Shown here in pieces: positions 1-6,184 of a DNA stretch of 6,550 nt. Numbering within the stretch: position 1 is the first letter of the stretch; each line of letters opens with the position of its first letter. The DNA comes from Microcoleaceae cyanobacterium UBA11344 (lineage in GTDB: Bacteria > Cyanobacteriota > Cyanobacteriia > Cyanobacteriales > Microcoleaceae): contig DMYK01000325.1 of the NCBI GenBank assembly GCA_003483675.1, positions 4,581 to 11,130 on the forward strand. Reading direction: 5' to 3'. A program made the position numbers and the translations under genes. Under the pieces are notes generated by a model. The model was not told the origin of the DNA. It was given only the letters and a program-made list of their open reading frames with translations, and did not search any database.

Positions 1-686
1 GTAAGAAAACATCTTAGTCCGGGGTCAAGTCCGATAGCTTTTCCACCATTTTTGGATGAGAGAACATCCATTTCTACAGGCATATTTACAAACCATCGAC
101 CTCTGTTATAAGTGACTTCTACCGCTTGATCGTAGTTGATTAAGCAATAATCTTGCCCTGTCCAAAGAGGTTTTTCTAAACCAATACTTGCCTTAATCAT
201 TAGATGACCGTTTTTGTCATCACCAGGATCAAATTGAAGGGTTTGTTTTTGGTCACGAATTGACCTAAATCTAGCCAGTTTCAACCAGGCTAAAGGATTA
301 AGTCTTGCGTTTTTTCCTTTCCCTATTTGAGCGGGTTGTCTATCAGTTTTCTTCCCAGATGTATAAGCTTCAAATAGTGCATTATCTCAACCATGAGCTA
401 TTCCTAATTCTCTACACCATAAGGGTATTATTTCTTCTCCTAACGTTTTACAAAAACTTCTAAAAGCTTGTTTACCAGATGTTTTTACCACAGGCTGATT
501 AGTCTTTTTGTCAACTGTACAATAAGCAAACTTACCTTGATGTTGATTCAGATAAGCAATAGCGTTATTGTAAACTTTGCGGTTGGCATGGACTCTTAGC
601 ATCCAGATTTTCTTGGTTTCTCCCTTTGGGTAAACTCGGTAGGTCAGAGTCTTCAATGATTTGCTTTTTATACTTCCTGAGTCCAT
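1..686 (-). pseudogene. tnpB: IS607-type TnpB, interrupted by TGA and cut by window edge
   Basis: TnpB is the RuvC-like, RNA-guided nuclease partner of IS200/IS605 and IS607 elements. I place its start at the ATG at 684-686, because the protein from there has the family's usual N-terminus (SLKTLTYRVYPKG, then NRKVYNNAIAYLNQHQG). Codon 100 is an in-frame TGA (387-389), between IAHG and DNALFEAY. The same frame then stays open to the window edge, giving WLKLARFRSIRDQ, a beta-rich stretch (GHLMIKASIG, GRWFVNMPVEMD) and the RuvC-I motif GLDPGL. The candidate catalytic Asp is codon 221 (24-26). TGA could have arisen from CGA by one transition. The reading frame is also open upstream to 1160, but that stretch is an alternate frame of tnpA and not part of TnpB. 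The start overlaps the end of tnpA by about 120 nt. The family assignment is firm. Loss of function is likely unless the TGA is suppressed. The C-terminal half is outside the window. Confidence 0.88.
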
Positions 687-1207
687 ATAATCGGCAGCTA
701 AAGACGTGGATGATGGCGAGTATATCTTCAACCATTTCTCGTTCTGGACTAAGTGTTGAATTGTTGAGAACCAAAATTTTACACCCGCTCCGCTGTGCCA
801 ACCATGAGACAAGATCAAATCCGAATCGGCACAATCTATCTTTTGAGGCAATGACAACCATTCCGATGTCGCCTGACAAAATCCGTTCCAGTAAGGCGAT
901 AAGCCCTTTCCTTTTGAAGTTGAGTCCACTCCCGATGTCTTGGATGATTTCACATCCGGGGTAACGAGTGACAAGAAACTCAACCTGTCGATTAAGGTCG
1001 TTTTTTTGACTTCGACTACTGACTCTAGCCTAGAGGACTGTGGGTTTAATAGGGGCAACAGAGAAAACTGAGTCAACATCATATCGTCTTTGTCCTGATG
1101 GCGTTCTATACGCTTTGATTTTCCCCTCCTTTTCCCATCGTTCAAGGGGTTTTGGCGCATACTCCGAGTCGTTGAACTGCGATCCTTGGTGGTACATAGG
1201 TGGACAT
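565..1207 (-). pseudogene. tnpA: IS607-family serine recombinase TnpA, frameshift plus amber stop
   Basis: TnpA of IS607 is a small serine recombinase with an N-terminal MerR-like helix-turn-helix, and it moves the element. The start ATG at 1205-1207 opens MSTYVPPRIAVQRLGVCAKT. The frame is then lost at a run of four C on the coding strand (1146-1149). Removing one C restores LERWEKEGKIKAYRTPSGQRRY, the usual MerR-like domain. Codon 59 is TAG (1030-1032), exactly where the catalytic motif Y-A-R-V-S-S should have its Tyr. ARVSSRSQ follows in frame, with the nucleophile Ser at about residue 63. The catalytic domain continues with DIGSGLNFKRKGL, SKDRLCRFGF, GCKILVLNN and HVFSCRLYGLRKYK. With the single-base correction the gene is 214 codons including stop, a normal family length. 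Both lesions remove the active enzyme. On the coding strand a TATGAT box (1237-1242) lies about 30 nt before the start, but I see no good -35. Confidence 0.9.
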
Positions 1208-1272
1208 ATAGCTAGTTTTACACTGTGAACTATTCCATCATACAGAGATTGTCGGAAGTATTACCGAAAAGT

Positions 1273-1292
1273 CTAGGAAAATGTTGTCCTAG
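1273..1292. repeat. Inverted repeat, 6-bp arms CTAGGA/TCCTAG
   Basis: CTAGGA (1273-1278) and TCCTAG (1287-1292) are perfect inverted arms around an 8-nt loop. The repeat lies about 65 bp upstream of the tnpA start. It could belong to the sub-terminal end of the insertion sequence or to a structured RNA. No function can be assigned from sequence alone. Confidence 0.45.
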
Positions 1293-1397
1293 TAATTACT
1301 CTTGGGCGGTCAGGGCGCGAGGATTCTTAAGACATTTCGGTGGTTGGTGAGCGGAGTCGAACCATCTTAATATCCCTATTGCGCTTAGTTCCCAGGC

Positions 1398-1427
1398 TGA
1401 CCACGTTTGCACGTAAGTGCGTAGTCA
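1398..1427. repeat. Two-tier hairpin in non-coding region
   Basis: TGAC (1398-1401) pairs with GTCA (1424-1427). Inside an asymmetric internal loop, GCAC (1409-1412) pairs with GTGC (1417-1420) around a GTAA tetraloop. It sits 30 bp before a terminator-like hairpin, so both may be parts of one plus-strand RNA. The arms are short and chance folding is possible. Confidence 0.35.
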
Positions 1428-1456
1428 TGTCTCCTCTGTGAATGTTTTGGGCGTAG

Positions 1457-1484
1457 ACTTTCCCCCAGTCGGGGGTAGGTTTTT
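1457..1484 (+). terminator. Intrinsic terminator-like hairpin, plus strand
   Basis: The lower stem pairs ACTT (1457-1460) with AGGT (1477-1480), including one G-T pair. After a T-T mismatch, CCCCC (1462-1466) pairs with GGGGG (1471-1475) around the loop AGTC. The run TTTTT (1480-1484) follows at once. This has the form of a Rho-independent terminator for a plus-strand transcript, yet there is no plus-strand gene to its left in the window. It may end an unrecognised small RNA, or end transcripts from outside that read through the dead element. Confidence 0.45.
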
Positions 1485-1871
1485 AAATCTTGTCTGATGT
1501 GCTTATTCTACCGCTTCTAAAAATCTACAGAAATCTGCAAGTCAAACTTAGCGGTTTATGTTTAGCCTAGATCGGATGCTCTAAGCTTCCCGATTGCTCA
1601 GGTTGGCCTGATCTTCCCAGTTAGAGACTGCTAAAATTAACAGAGGACTTGAAATATTTGGTTTTTTGATGATTAGTTTGTGTAAGCGTGTTTCTCTGGT
1701 TTTCACGCCAAGTAAGCTTTAACAACCCGCACTAATCAGGCGTTTTTCGAGTTGATCACGATAGTTGCTCTCTGCTTTAAAATCTGAAAAAATCTAGATA
1801 ATTCTAGAAATTTAGGCTACTGTTTTAAACCCTATTCATTTGTGGAGAGCGATCTGTTACATTACTTAACA

Positions 1872-1908
1872 ATGGAAAAAGCCGTCCTAAAAGGACGGGG
1901 TTTTAACC
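1872..1908. repeat. Hairpin resembling an IS200/IS605-type end or a terminator
   Basis: CCGTCCT (1882-1888) and AGGACGG (1892-1898) form a perfect 7-bp stem around an AAA loop, followed by GGTTTTAACCC (1899-1909). From general knowledge of the family, compact GC hairpins of this form occur at the subterminal ends of IS200/IS605 elements in cyanobacteria. It also fits a plus-strand terminator, because the stem is followed by GG and TTTT. No IS200/IS605 gene lies next to it, so if it is an element end it is a solitary remnant. It marks the truncated 3' end of the decayed hydrolase gene. Confidence 0.45.
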
Positions 1909-2361
1909 CTCCGCTACGCTCCGCCCAATTTTCTGAGCATCTGATCTTTAGTGCTGGCAATAAAATAAGCAGGCTGTTTCAGTTGGGACACAATTTGTGG
2001 TCAGCGGTGAATTTCCGCTTCTGTGGTGGAGTCCAGCAACGCCCCCCAAGGCTGCCTCTGGATGAGCCGCCACAAAATCTATTTTCCAAGTGCAGTCCCC
2101 CTGCCAAAGGCCGATCGACTTTCTTTCTTCAGAATCGCGGGCAAACACTACATCTACTAACGGTAAGTAAGACAGCCAGCGGAGAACGCAGTTTGACTAG
2201 CTGTTTGCCGACTGCTCGAAACTTCTCGAATTCTTCCTGGTTGATAGATGCCGCCACCTGCATTGACACACACAACTCCTTTCACCCGATCGGACAACTG
2301 GGGAGCTTCCCCAAAGCGCGATCATGCCGCGAGGGAGATTGTCCCGCAAGCCTTGCACTGA

Positions 2362-2384
2362 ACGGTAACAGAGCGTAGTCGAAG
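2362..2384 (+). repeat. Short dispersed repeat, copy A
   Basis: These 23 bases begin ACGGTAACAGAG and end in the core GCGTAGTCGAAG. They match 2773-2795 at 22 of 23 positions. The copy lies inside the decayed hydrolase gene, between codons for AILLEH and a remnant of the KAW segment before the nucleophile elbow, so it looks like an insertion into once-coding sequence. Confidence 0.75.
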
Positions 2385-2591
2385 TGTTCTAATAAAATTG
2401 CCAAATAAGAGAGCTCCATCAGCAGGAGTGTAGCGGGAATGTAACGGTGCGGAACATTTGCTTGCTGTCGCTCTTTCGCCAAGAAAGAGCGCGGGTCCTA
2501 GGTGAGGCACTGATAATTGGGTGCTGAGTGCGATCGGTCAAAGGTTGCCAGTAGCGCCGACTTAACAGCCAGCCGTGGACGACCAAAACAG

Positions 2592-2599
2592 GCGATCGC
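2592..2599. repeat. HIP1 octamer palindrome
   Basis: This is a perfect GCGATCGC. HIP1 is a highly iterated octamer in many cyanobacterial genomes. A second perfect copy is at 5856-5863 inside the Tic22 gene, and GCGATCG partial copies recur throughout. It supports the cyanobacterial assignment. Confidence 0.9.
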
Positions 2600-2614
2600 G
2601 CGCGAGGACCGGTC

Positions 2615-2645
2615 ACGCTCGCGTAGTCGAAGTGTCGAAGTGTTC
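2615..2645 (+). repeat. Short dispersed repeat, copy B
   Basis: It contains the core GCGTAGTCGAAG (2621-2632), followed by a partial duplication, TCGAAGTGTTC (2635-2645). The 20 bases 2615-2634 match the reverse complement of 6073-6092 at 18 of 20 positions. It sits just upstream of the first recognisable hydrolase codons, within or beside the presumed N-terminus of that pseudogene. Confidence 0.65.
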
Positions 2646-2720
2646 GGGCTGAAAAGAGCGGTCGATGGTTGCCATAGTTTGATCGGATCCCGAAATCAAC
2701 ATCTCCTATGATCGGCGTAG

Positions 2721-2744
2721 GGACGGCACTGCCCTGTCCTTTTT
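2721..2744 (+). terminator. Weak terminator-like hairpin
   Basis: GGAC (2721-2724) pairs with GTCC (2736-2739), and GGC (2725-2727) pairs with GCC (2731-2733) with a two-base bulge. TTTTT (2740-2744) follows. Orientation is plus, but no intact plus-strand gene precedes it. It resembles the palindromic GGCACGGC-type dispersed repeats common in filamentous cyanobacteria, so it may be a repeat and not a working terminator. Confidence 0.3.
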
Positions 2745-2772
2745 GCGAAGCGCTCGGCCCACTGAGCATAAG

Positions 2773-2795
2773 ACGGTAACAGAGCGAAGTCGAAG
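2773..2795 (+). repeat. Short dispersed repeat, copy C
   Basis: It is near-identical (22 of 23) to 2362-2384; the core reads GCGAAGTCGAAG. It lies only 7 bp beyond the stop codon of the minus-strand ACT-like gene (2803-2805), so it would be transcribed as the start of that gene's 3' untranslated region. Confidence 0.75.
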
Positions 2796-2802
2796 CGAAC
2801 TT

Positions 2803-3528
2803 TTAAAATCGCTCGCCCAGCAATCTTTGCCGCACCCCCTCAGCAATTTTTTGCCCCAGATACTCAGGAATTAAACTTTCATTAGGGCCTAACAAGTACA
2901 AAATCAGGCGAGTTCGCCCCCGCCAAACCAGCAAATTAGCATTCACCACCAACAAATCCTCTTGCCAAATGGCATACATGACTTTATAAAAAAGTCCCGG
3001 TTGGTTGTCGGCTTCAATCAGCAGTGCCGGCAAGTGGAACACCGGATCGACATAGAATTCAGTTGCCACGTCCTCTAAACCCGCGTCTAGATTAAATTCC
3101 ACCGCCAACATCTCTTCTACTTCAAAATGCCCAGCTAAGGCTTCTCGAATCGCCCTACAGACATTTTCTGCCGTTTTATCCGCCAGTACCTTGCCGCCGC
3201 GAGATACCACCAATTTGATAAATACCAGCATCGGTGGGTAAATTTGCCCATACAGGCTCAGACTGTGAATTGTCAATCCGTAAGCCGCCAGCACCCCAAA
3301 GATATCGCTGAGCAGAAAAGACTGGTTGCGGTAAGTAAAGTGCAGGGCACTTTTGTTGCCTTCGGGTCTGATTTCGATGACTGCTTGCCTAGTTTTGTAG
3401 AGCTGGTAAGCTAATTTGAGGTTTTGCAGTTGGATTTCGCTACTGACAAATTGCTCGTAAAACTGTGGAAACGCTCGGTTAAAGCGCTTGAGTAGTTCTA
3501 GTGTTGATGGTTTTAAACCCGATGCCAT
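2803..3528 (-). CDS. Tandem ACT-like domain protein, function unknown
   Basis: This is a 241-residue soluble protein with no signal peptide or membrane segment. After a helical N-terminus (residues 1-45, KRFNRAFPQFYEQF) come two ACT-like beta-alpha-beta units. The first is at about 60-135 (HFTYRNQSFLLSDIFGVLAA, then GLTIHSLSLYGQ). The second is at about 167-237 and has the better ACT signature: DNQPGLFYKVMYAIWQE, then LLVVNANLLVWRGR and LILYLLGP. In ACT domains of GlnD, RelA/SpoT and amino-acid enzymes, the D-x-P-G-L turn marks the ligand-binding edge. No catalytic domain is attached, so a sensory or protein-binding role is an inference. The start is the ATG at 3526-3528. An in-frame TAG lies ten codons upstream, and there is no clear ribosome binding site. 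It is transcribed alone, divergent from the acetyltransferase gene. I recall similar proteins as conserved hypotheticals in cyanobacteria, but the sequence gives no gene name. Confidence 0.88.
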   Translation of the reverse strand: MASGLKPSTLELLKRFNRAFPQFYEQFVSSEIQLQNLKLAYQLYKTRQAVIEIRPEGNKSALHFTYRNQSFLLSDIFGVLAAYGLTIHSLSLYGQIYPPMLVFIKLVVSRGGKVLADKTAENVCRAIREALAGHFEVEEMLAVEFNLDAGLEDVATEFYVDPVFHLPALLIEADNQPGLFYKVMYAIWQEDLLVVNANLLVWRGRTRLILYLLGPNESLIPEYLGQKIAEGVRQRLLGERF

Positions 3529-4740
<1,212 letters not shown>

Positions 4741-4835
4741 CCTACAGGTGCTGGGGCGTTGATTTTTTGAGACAAGGCAATATTGACGCTGCCATCACCG
4801 ATTGAGGTGCATTTTGAGCTGAACTTAAAAAAAGC

Positions 4836-4864
4836 TTGACAAGTGCGGGGTTTTGTGTGTTAAT
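4836..4864 (+). promoter_or_regulatory. Promoter of tRNA-Pro
   Basis: A perfect -35 TTGACA (4836-4841) is followed after 17 bases by GTTAAT (4859-4864), which matches four of six -10 positions. Transcription would begin near 4871, about 20 bases before the mature tRNA. Position and spacing fit a sigma-70-type promoter for the tRNA gene. The -10 call is less certain than the -35. Confidence 0.6.
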
Positions 4865-4890
4865 TGTTATGGGGTGGATAACTACCACAC

Positions 4891-4964
4891 CGGGATGTAG
4901 CGCAGCTTGGTAGCGCGCCTGCTTTGGGAGCAGGATGTCGCAGGTTCAAATCCTGTCATCCCGA
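4891..4964 (+). tRNA. tRNA-Pro (anticodon UGG)
   Basis: This is a complete 74-nt cloverleaf. Acceptor arms CGGGATG (4891-4897) and CATCCCG (4957-4963) pair perfectly, with discriminator A at 4964. The D loop contains AGCTTGGTAG. The anticodon stem CCTGC/GCAGG encloses loop TTTGGGA, giving anticodon TGG (4925-4927), which reads proline CCN codons. The T loop is GTTCAAATC. The 3' CCA is not encoded and must be added by nucleotidyltransferase. Confidence 0.97.
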
Positions 4965-5121
4965 TCGCACAATGTTCATAATAGATTCAGTCAGAAACTG
5001 CCTCTAATGCTCACAAAGGCGTGGAAATGAGAACAAACCACTCATGGGCAGCGACTGCTGATCGTGTGAAGGCGCTAGTCTTTGCGTTAATCTATTTCAG
5101 GTCGCTCCTGATGGAAAAAAG

Positions 5122-5970
5122 ATGAAATTATTAGTTCGTTTGGGTGCAATTTTGGGGATTGTGGGCTGCACTCTGCTCGGCCCCTCGCCCATAGCCAATA
5201 TGTCTGCACTGGCACTGCCGGAGCCGCAGATTTTGGAAAAGTTGCGATCGGTGCCGGTGTTTACGATTACAGACGCGGCTGGTGCGCCTCTGATCGCTTC
5301 TGTACCCAAGCAAGGTCAGGGTCAAAGTGGCAATGCTTCTGTGGCGGGAATTTTCATCAGCCAGAAGGATGCTCAAGCTTTTGTGGATCAACTGAAAACC
5401 AAAAATCCTCAGTTGGCGGCATCGGTGCGCGTGACACCGGTGTCGCTGGGGGAAATTTACCAGATTTCTCAAGCCAATAAAGGTAAGCCGGATGAGGTAG
5501 TGTTTGCCTACGTCCCGACTCCGCAGCAGGTGCAGTTAGCTAAAACTGTACTTCAGCAGACTGGGCAACAAGTTAACGAGTTCAATGGTGTGCCTCTGTT
5601 TTTGGCCAGAGGCGGCCCGGAAAATGGTTATTTGACGATTCAACGGGGCCAGCAAGAGGTGATTCCCCTGTTTTTTAACAAGGAGGAATTGCAGGGAATG
5701 GTGGAGCGCTTCAAGCAGCAGCAGCCGAACGTGACTGCCACAATTAAGATTGAGGTGGTGAATTTGGAGAGCGTTTTGGAAGCTTTGCGAACTGAGAACG
5801 ATCCGTTTTTGAGCCAATTGATTTTGGTTCCGTCGCGGGAGTCGCTGGAATTTGTGCGATCGCTCCAACCAGCCGGTGCTGGCAACCAAAATAAACCCCC
5901 AGCTTCCAACCAAAATCGATCGGCTCCTCAAGCTCCCGCTCCCAGCCAAACTCGACCCGCTCCTCGCTAA
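5122..5970 (+). CDS. Tic22-family exported protein
   Basis: The protein has 282 residues. Tic22 proteins act in the intermembrane space of plastids during protein import. Cyanobacterial members are exported and linked to outer-membrane biogenesis or the thylakoid lumen. An N-terminal signal (K2, R6, hydrophobic 7-20) ends in SALA-LPEP, a good signal peptidase I site after residue 31. Residues 13-16 (IVGC) also fit a lipobox. The mature part shows the family's two half-repeats: SVPVFTITDAAGAPLI with GIFISQKDAQAFVDQLKTKN, and VPLFLARGG with VIPLFFNKEELQGMVERFKQ. The last 36 residues are a disordered Pro/Ala/Gln/Asn-rich tail. The ATG at 5122 has only a weak upstream GGAAAA at 6-nt distance, but the signal peptide fixes the start. 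It lies 157 bp after tRNA-Pro and 214 bp before prmC, so it is probably transcribed alone. A perfect HIP1 site lies at 5856-5863. Confidence 0.9.
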   Translation: MKLLVRLGAILGIVGCTLLGPSPIANMSALALPEPQILEKLRSVPVFTITDAAGAPLIASVPKQGQGQSGNASVAGIFISQKDAQAFVDQLKTKNPQLAASVRVTPVSLGEIYQISQANKGKPDEVVFAYVPTPQQVQLAKTVLQQTGQQVNEFNGVPLFLARGGPENGYLTIQRGQQEVIPLFFNKEELQGMVERFKQQQPNVTATIKIEVVNLESVLEALRTENDPFLSQLILVPSRESLEFVRSLQPAGAGNQNKPPASNQNRSAPQAPAPSQTRPAPR

Positions 5971-5983
5971 TAATTAGTCATAA

Positions 5984-6025
5984 GGAAGAGGGAAGAAGGA
6001 AGAAGGAAGAAGGAAGAAGGAAGAG
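5984..6025 (+). repeat. Tandem heptamer repeat GGAAGAA x6
   Basis: There are six consecutive 7-bp units, reading GGAAGAG, four GGAAGAA, then GGAAGAG. It starts 13 bp after the Tic22 stop. Short heptanucleotide tandem repeats are a known feature of filamentous cyanobacterial intergenic DNA. A pyrimidine-rich stretch at about 6045-6062 (CCTTTTTCCTTTTCCCTCC) could pair imperfectly with this purine tract in the transcript. Confidence 0.9.
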
Positions 6026-6061
6026 GGGATAATCACAAATTCTGCCTTTTTCCTTTTCCCT

Positions 6062-6174
6062 CCAATGCCCGATACTTCGGCTACGCGAGCGTACAAGTAC
6101 CCGATGCCCGATGCCCTCTTTGGCCGATGCCCGATGCCCAATTCCCAATTCTCAATTCCCAATTCCCAATTCCC
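6062..6174 (+). repeat. Heptamer repeat array CCGATGC / CCAATTC
   Basis: There is a degenerate start, CCAATGC CCGATAC (6062-6075). CCGATGC then occurs twice (6101-6114) and, after a 9-bp interruption, twice more (6124-6137). It passes directly into five CCAATTC-type units (6138-6172), one of which begins TC. The array ends 10 bp before the prmC start codon and so forms the 5' leader of prmC if the promoter lies further upstream. Confidence 0.85.
6073..6092 (-). repeat. Short dispersed repeat, copy D
   Basis: On the minus strand the core reads GCGTAGCCGAAG (6075-6086). The 20 bases match copy B at 2615-2634 at 18 positions. It splits the heptamer array, which suggests it was inserted into that array or arose with it. 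Confidence 0.6.
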
Positions 6175-6184
6175 AAAAAGTCCC

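Larger units (their letters stand above)
1208..1871. other. Non-coding stretch upstream of the dead IS607 element
   Basis: No protein gene can be supported over about 660 bases. All frames are short or full of stops and show no family motif. What can be seen: a hairpin at 1273-1292, a repeat of the GCGxAGTCGAA type at about 1338-1364, a two-tier hairpin at 1398-1427, a terminator-like hairpin at 1457-1484, and a double TCTAGA inverted repeat around a TAAT centre (1793-1808). The boundary of the IS607 element should lie just outside the tnpA start, but these elements lack inverted termini, so I cannot fix it. The segment 1500-1790 is AT-rich and shows nothing recognisable. Confidence 0.6.
1923..2675 (-). 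pseudogene. Decayed alpha/beta-hydrolase gene
   Basis: Read on the minus strand, six successive frame blocks line up in order with a cyanobacterial alpha/beta-hydrolase. They are PVLVVHGWLLSRRYWQPLTD (oxyanion HG motif, 2592-2530), then YQCLT-stop-D through VPHRYIPA to AILLEH (down to 2384), then QLSDRVKGVVCVNAGGGIY (from 2300), NQEEFEKFRAVGKQLVKL (from 2242), LSYLPLVDVVFARDSEERKS through to DFVAAHPEAALGG (from 2175), and LLDSTTEAEIHR-stop-PQIVSQLKQPAYFIAS (from 2039). That makes at least five frame changes and two in-frame stops (TAG 2498-2500, TGA 2001-2003). The nucleophile elbow, expected GHSLGG, reads GQS then loses frame (2336-2344). The C-terminal part with the catalytic His is missing beyond about 1925. 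The start may be an ATG at 2673-2675 (MATIDRSFQPE), which is uncertain. Short repeats interrupt it at 2362-2384 and about 2615-2645. It cannot make a working enzyme. Confidence 0.8.

Noticed and set aside
626..964. Open frame of 112 codons on the plus strand
   Set aside because: It is fully antisense to the well-conserved tnpA catalytic domain and shows no protein motif of its own.
1..1207. Stop-codon recoding instead of pseudogenes (TAG in tnpA, TGA in tnpB)
   Set aside because: The lesions differ in codon and tnpA also has a frameshift, while intact genes in the window (for example the acetyltransferase, ending in TAG) use normal stops. Decay is the simpler explanation.
1330..1375. tRNA- or tmRNA-like 3' end on the minus strand (GGTTCGACTCCGCTCACC)
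   Set aside because: The TTCGACT loop resembles a T arm, but the flanking five-base stems pair poorly (GATGG with CCGCT), no matching 5' acceptor arm was found, and no tmRNA tag frame is present. It fits the dispersed GCGGAGTCGAA repeat better.
1842..2378. Open frame of 178 codons on the plus strand, the longest in its region
   Set aside because: It covers the hairpin at 1882-1898 and runs antisense to the hydrolase fossil, whose motifs are on the minus strand. Composition is Pro/Arg/Ser-rich and no domain is recognisable.
2419..2769. Open frame of 116 codons on the minus strand as an intact small protein
   Set aside because: Only its middle (VLVVHGWLLSRRYWQPL) is meaningful, and that is one block of the decayed hydrolase. 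The flanks are repeat and out-of-frame sequence.
5131..5949. Several minus-strand frames under the Tic22 gene
   Set aside because: All are antisense shadows of a gene with a clear signal peptide and Tic22 motifs on the plus strand.
5984..6174. CRISPR-like array
   Set aside because: The units are 7 bp, directly adjacent and without unique spacers, so this is a simple tandem repeat.
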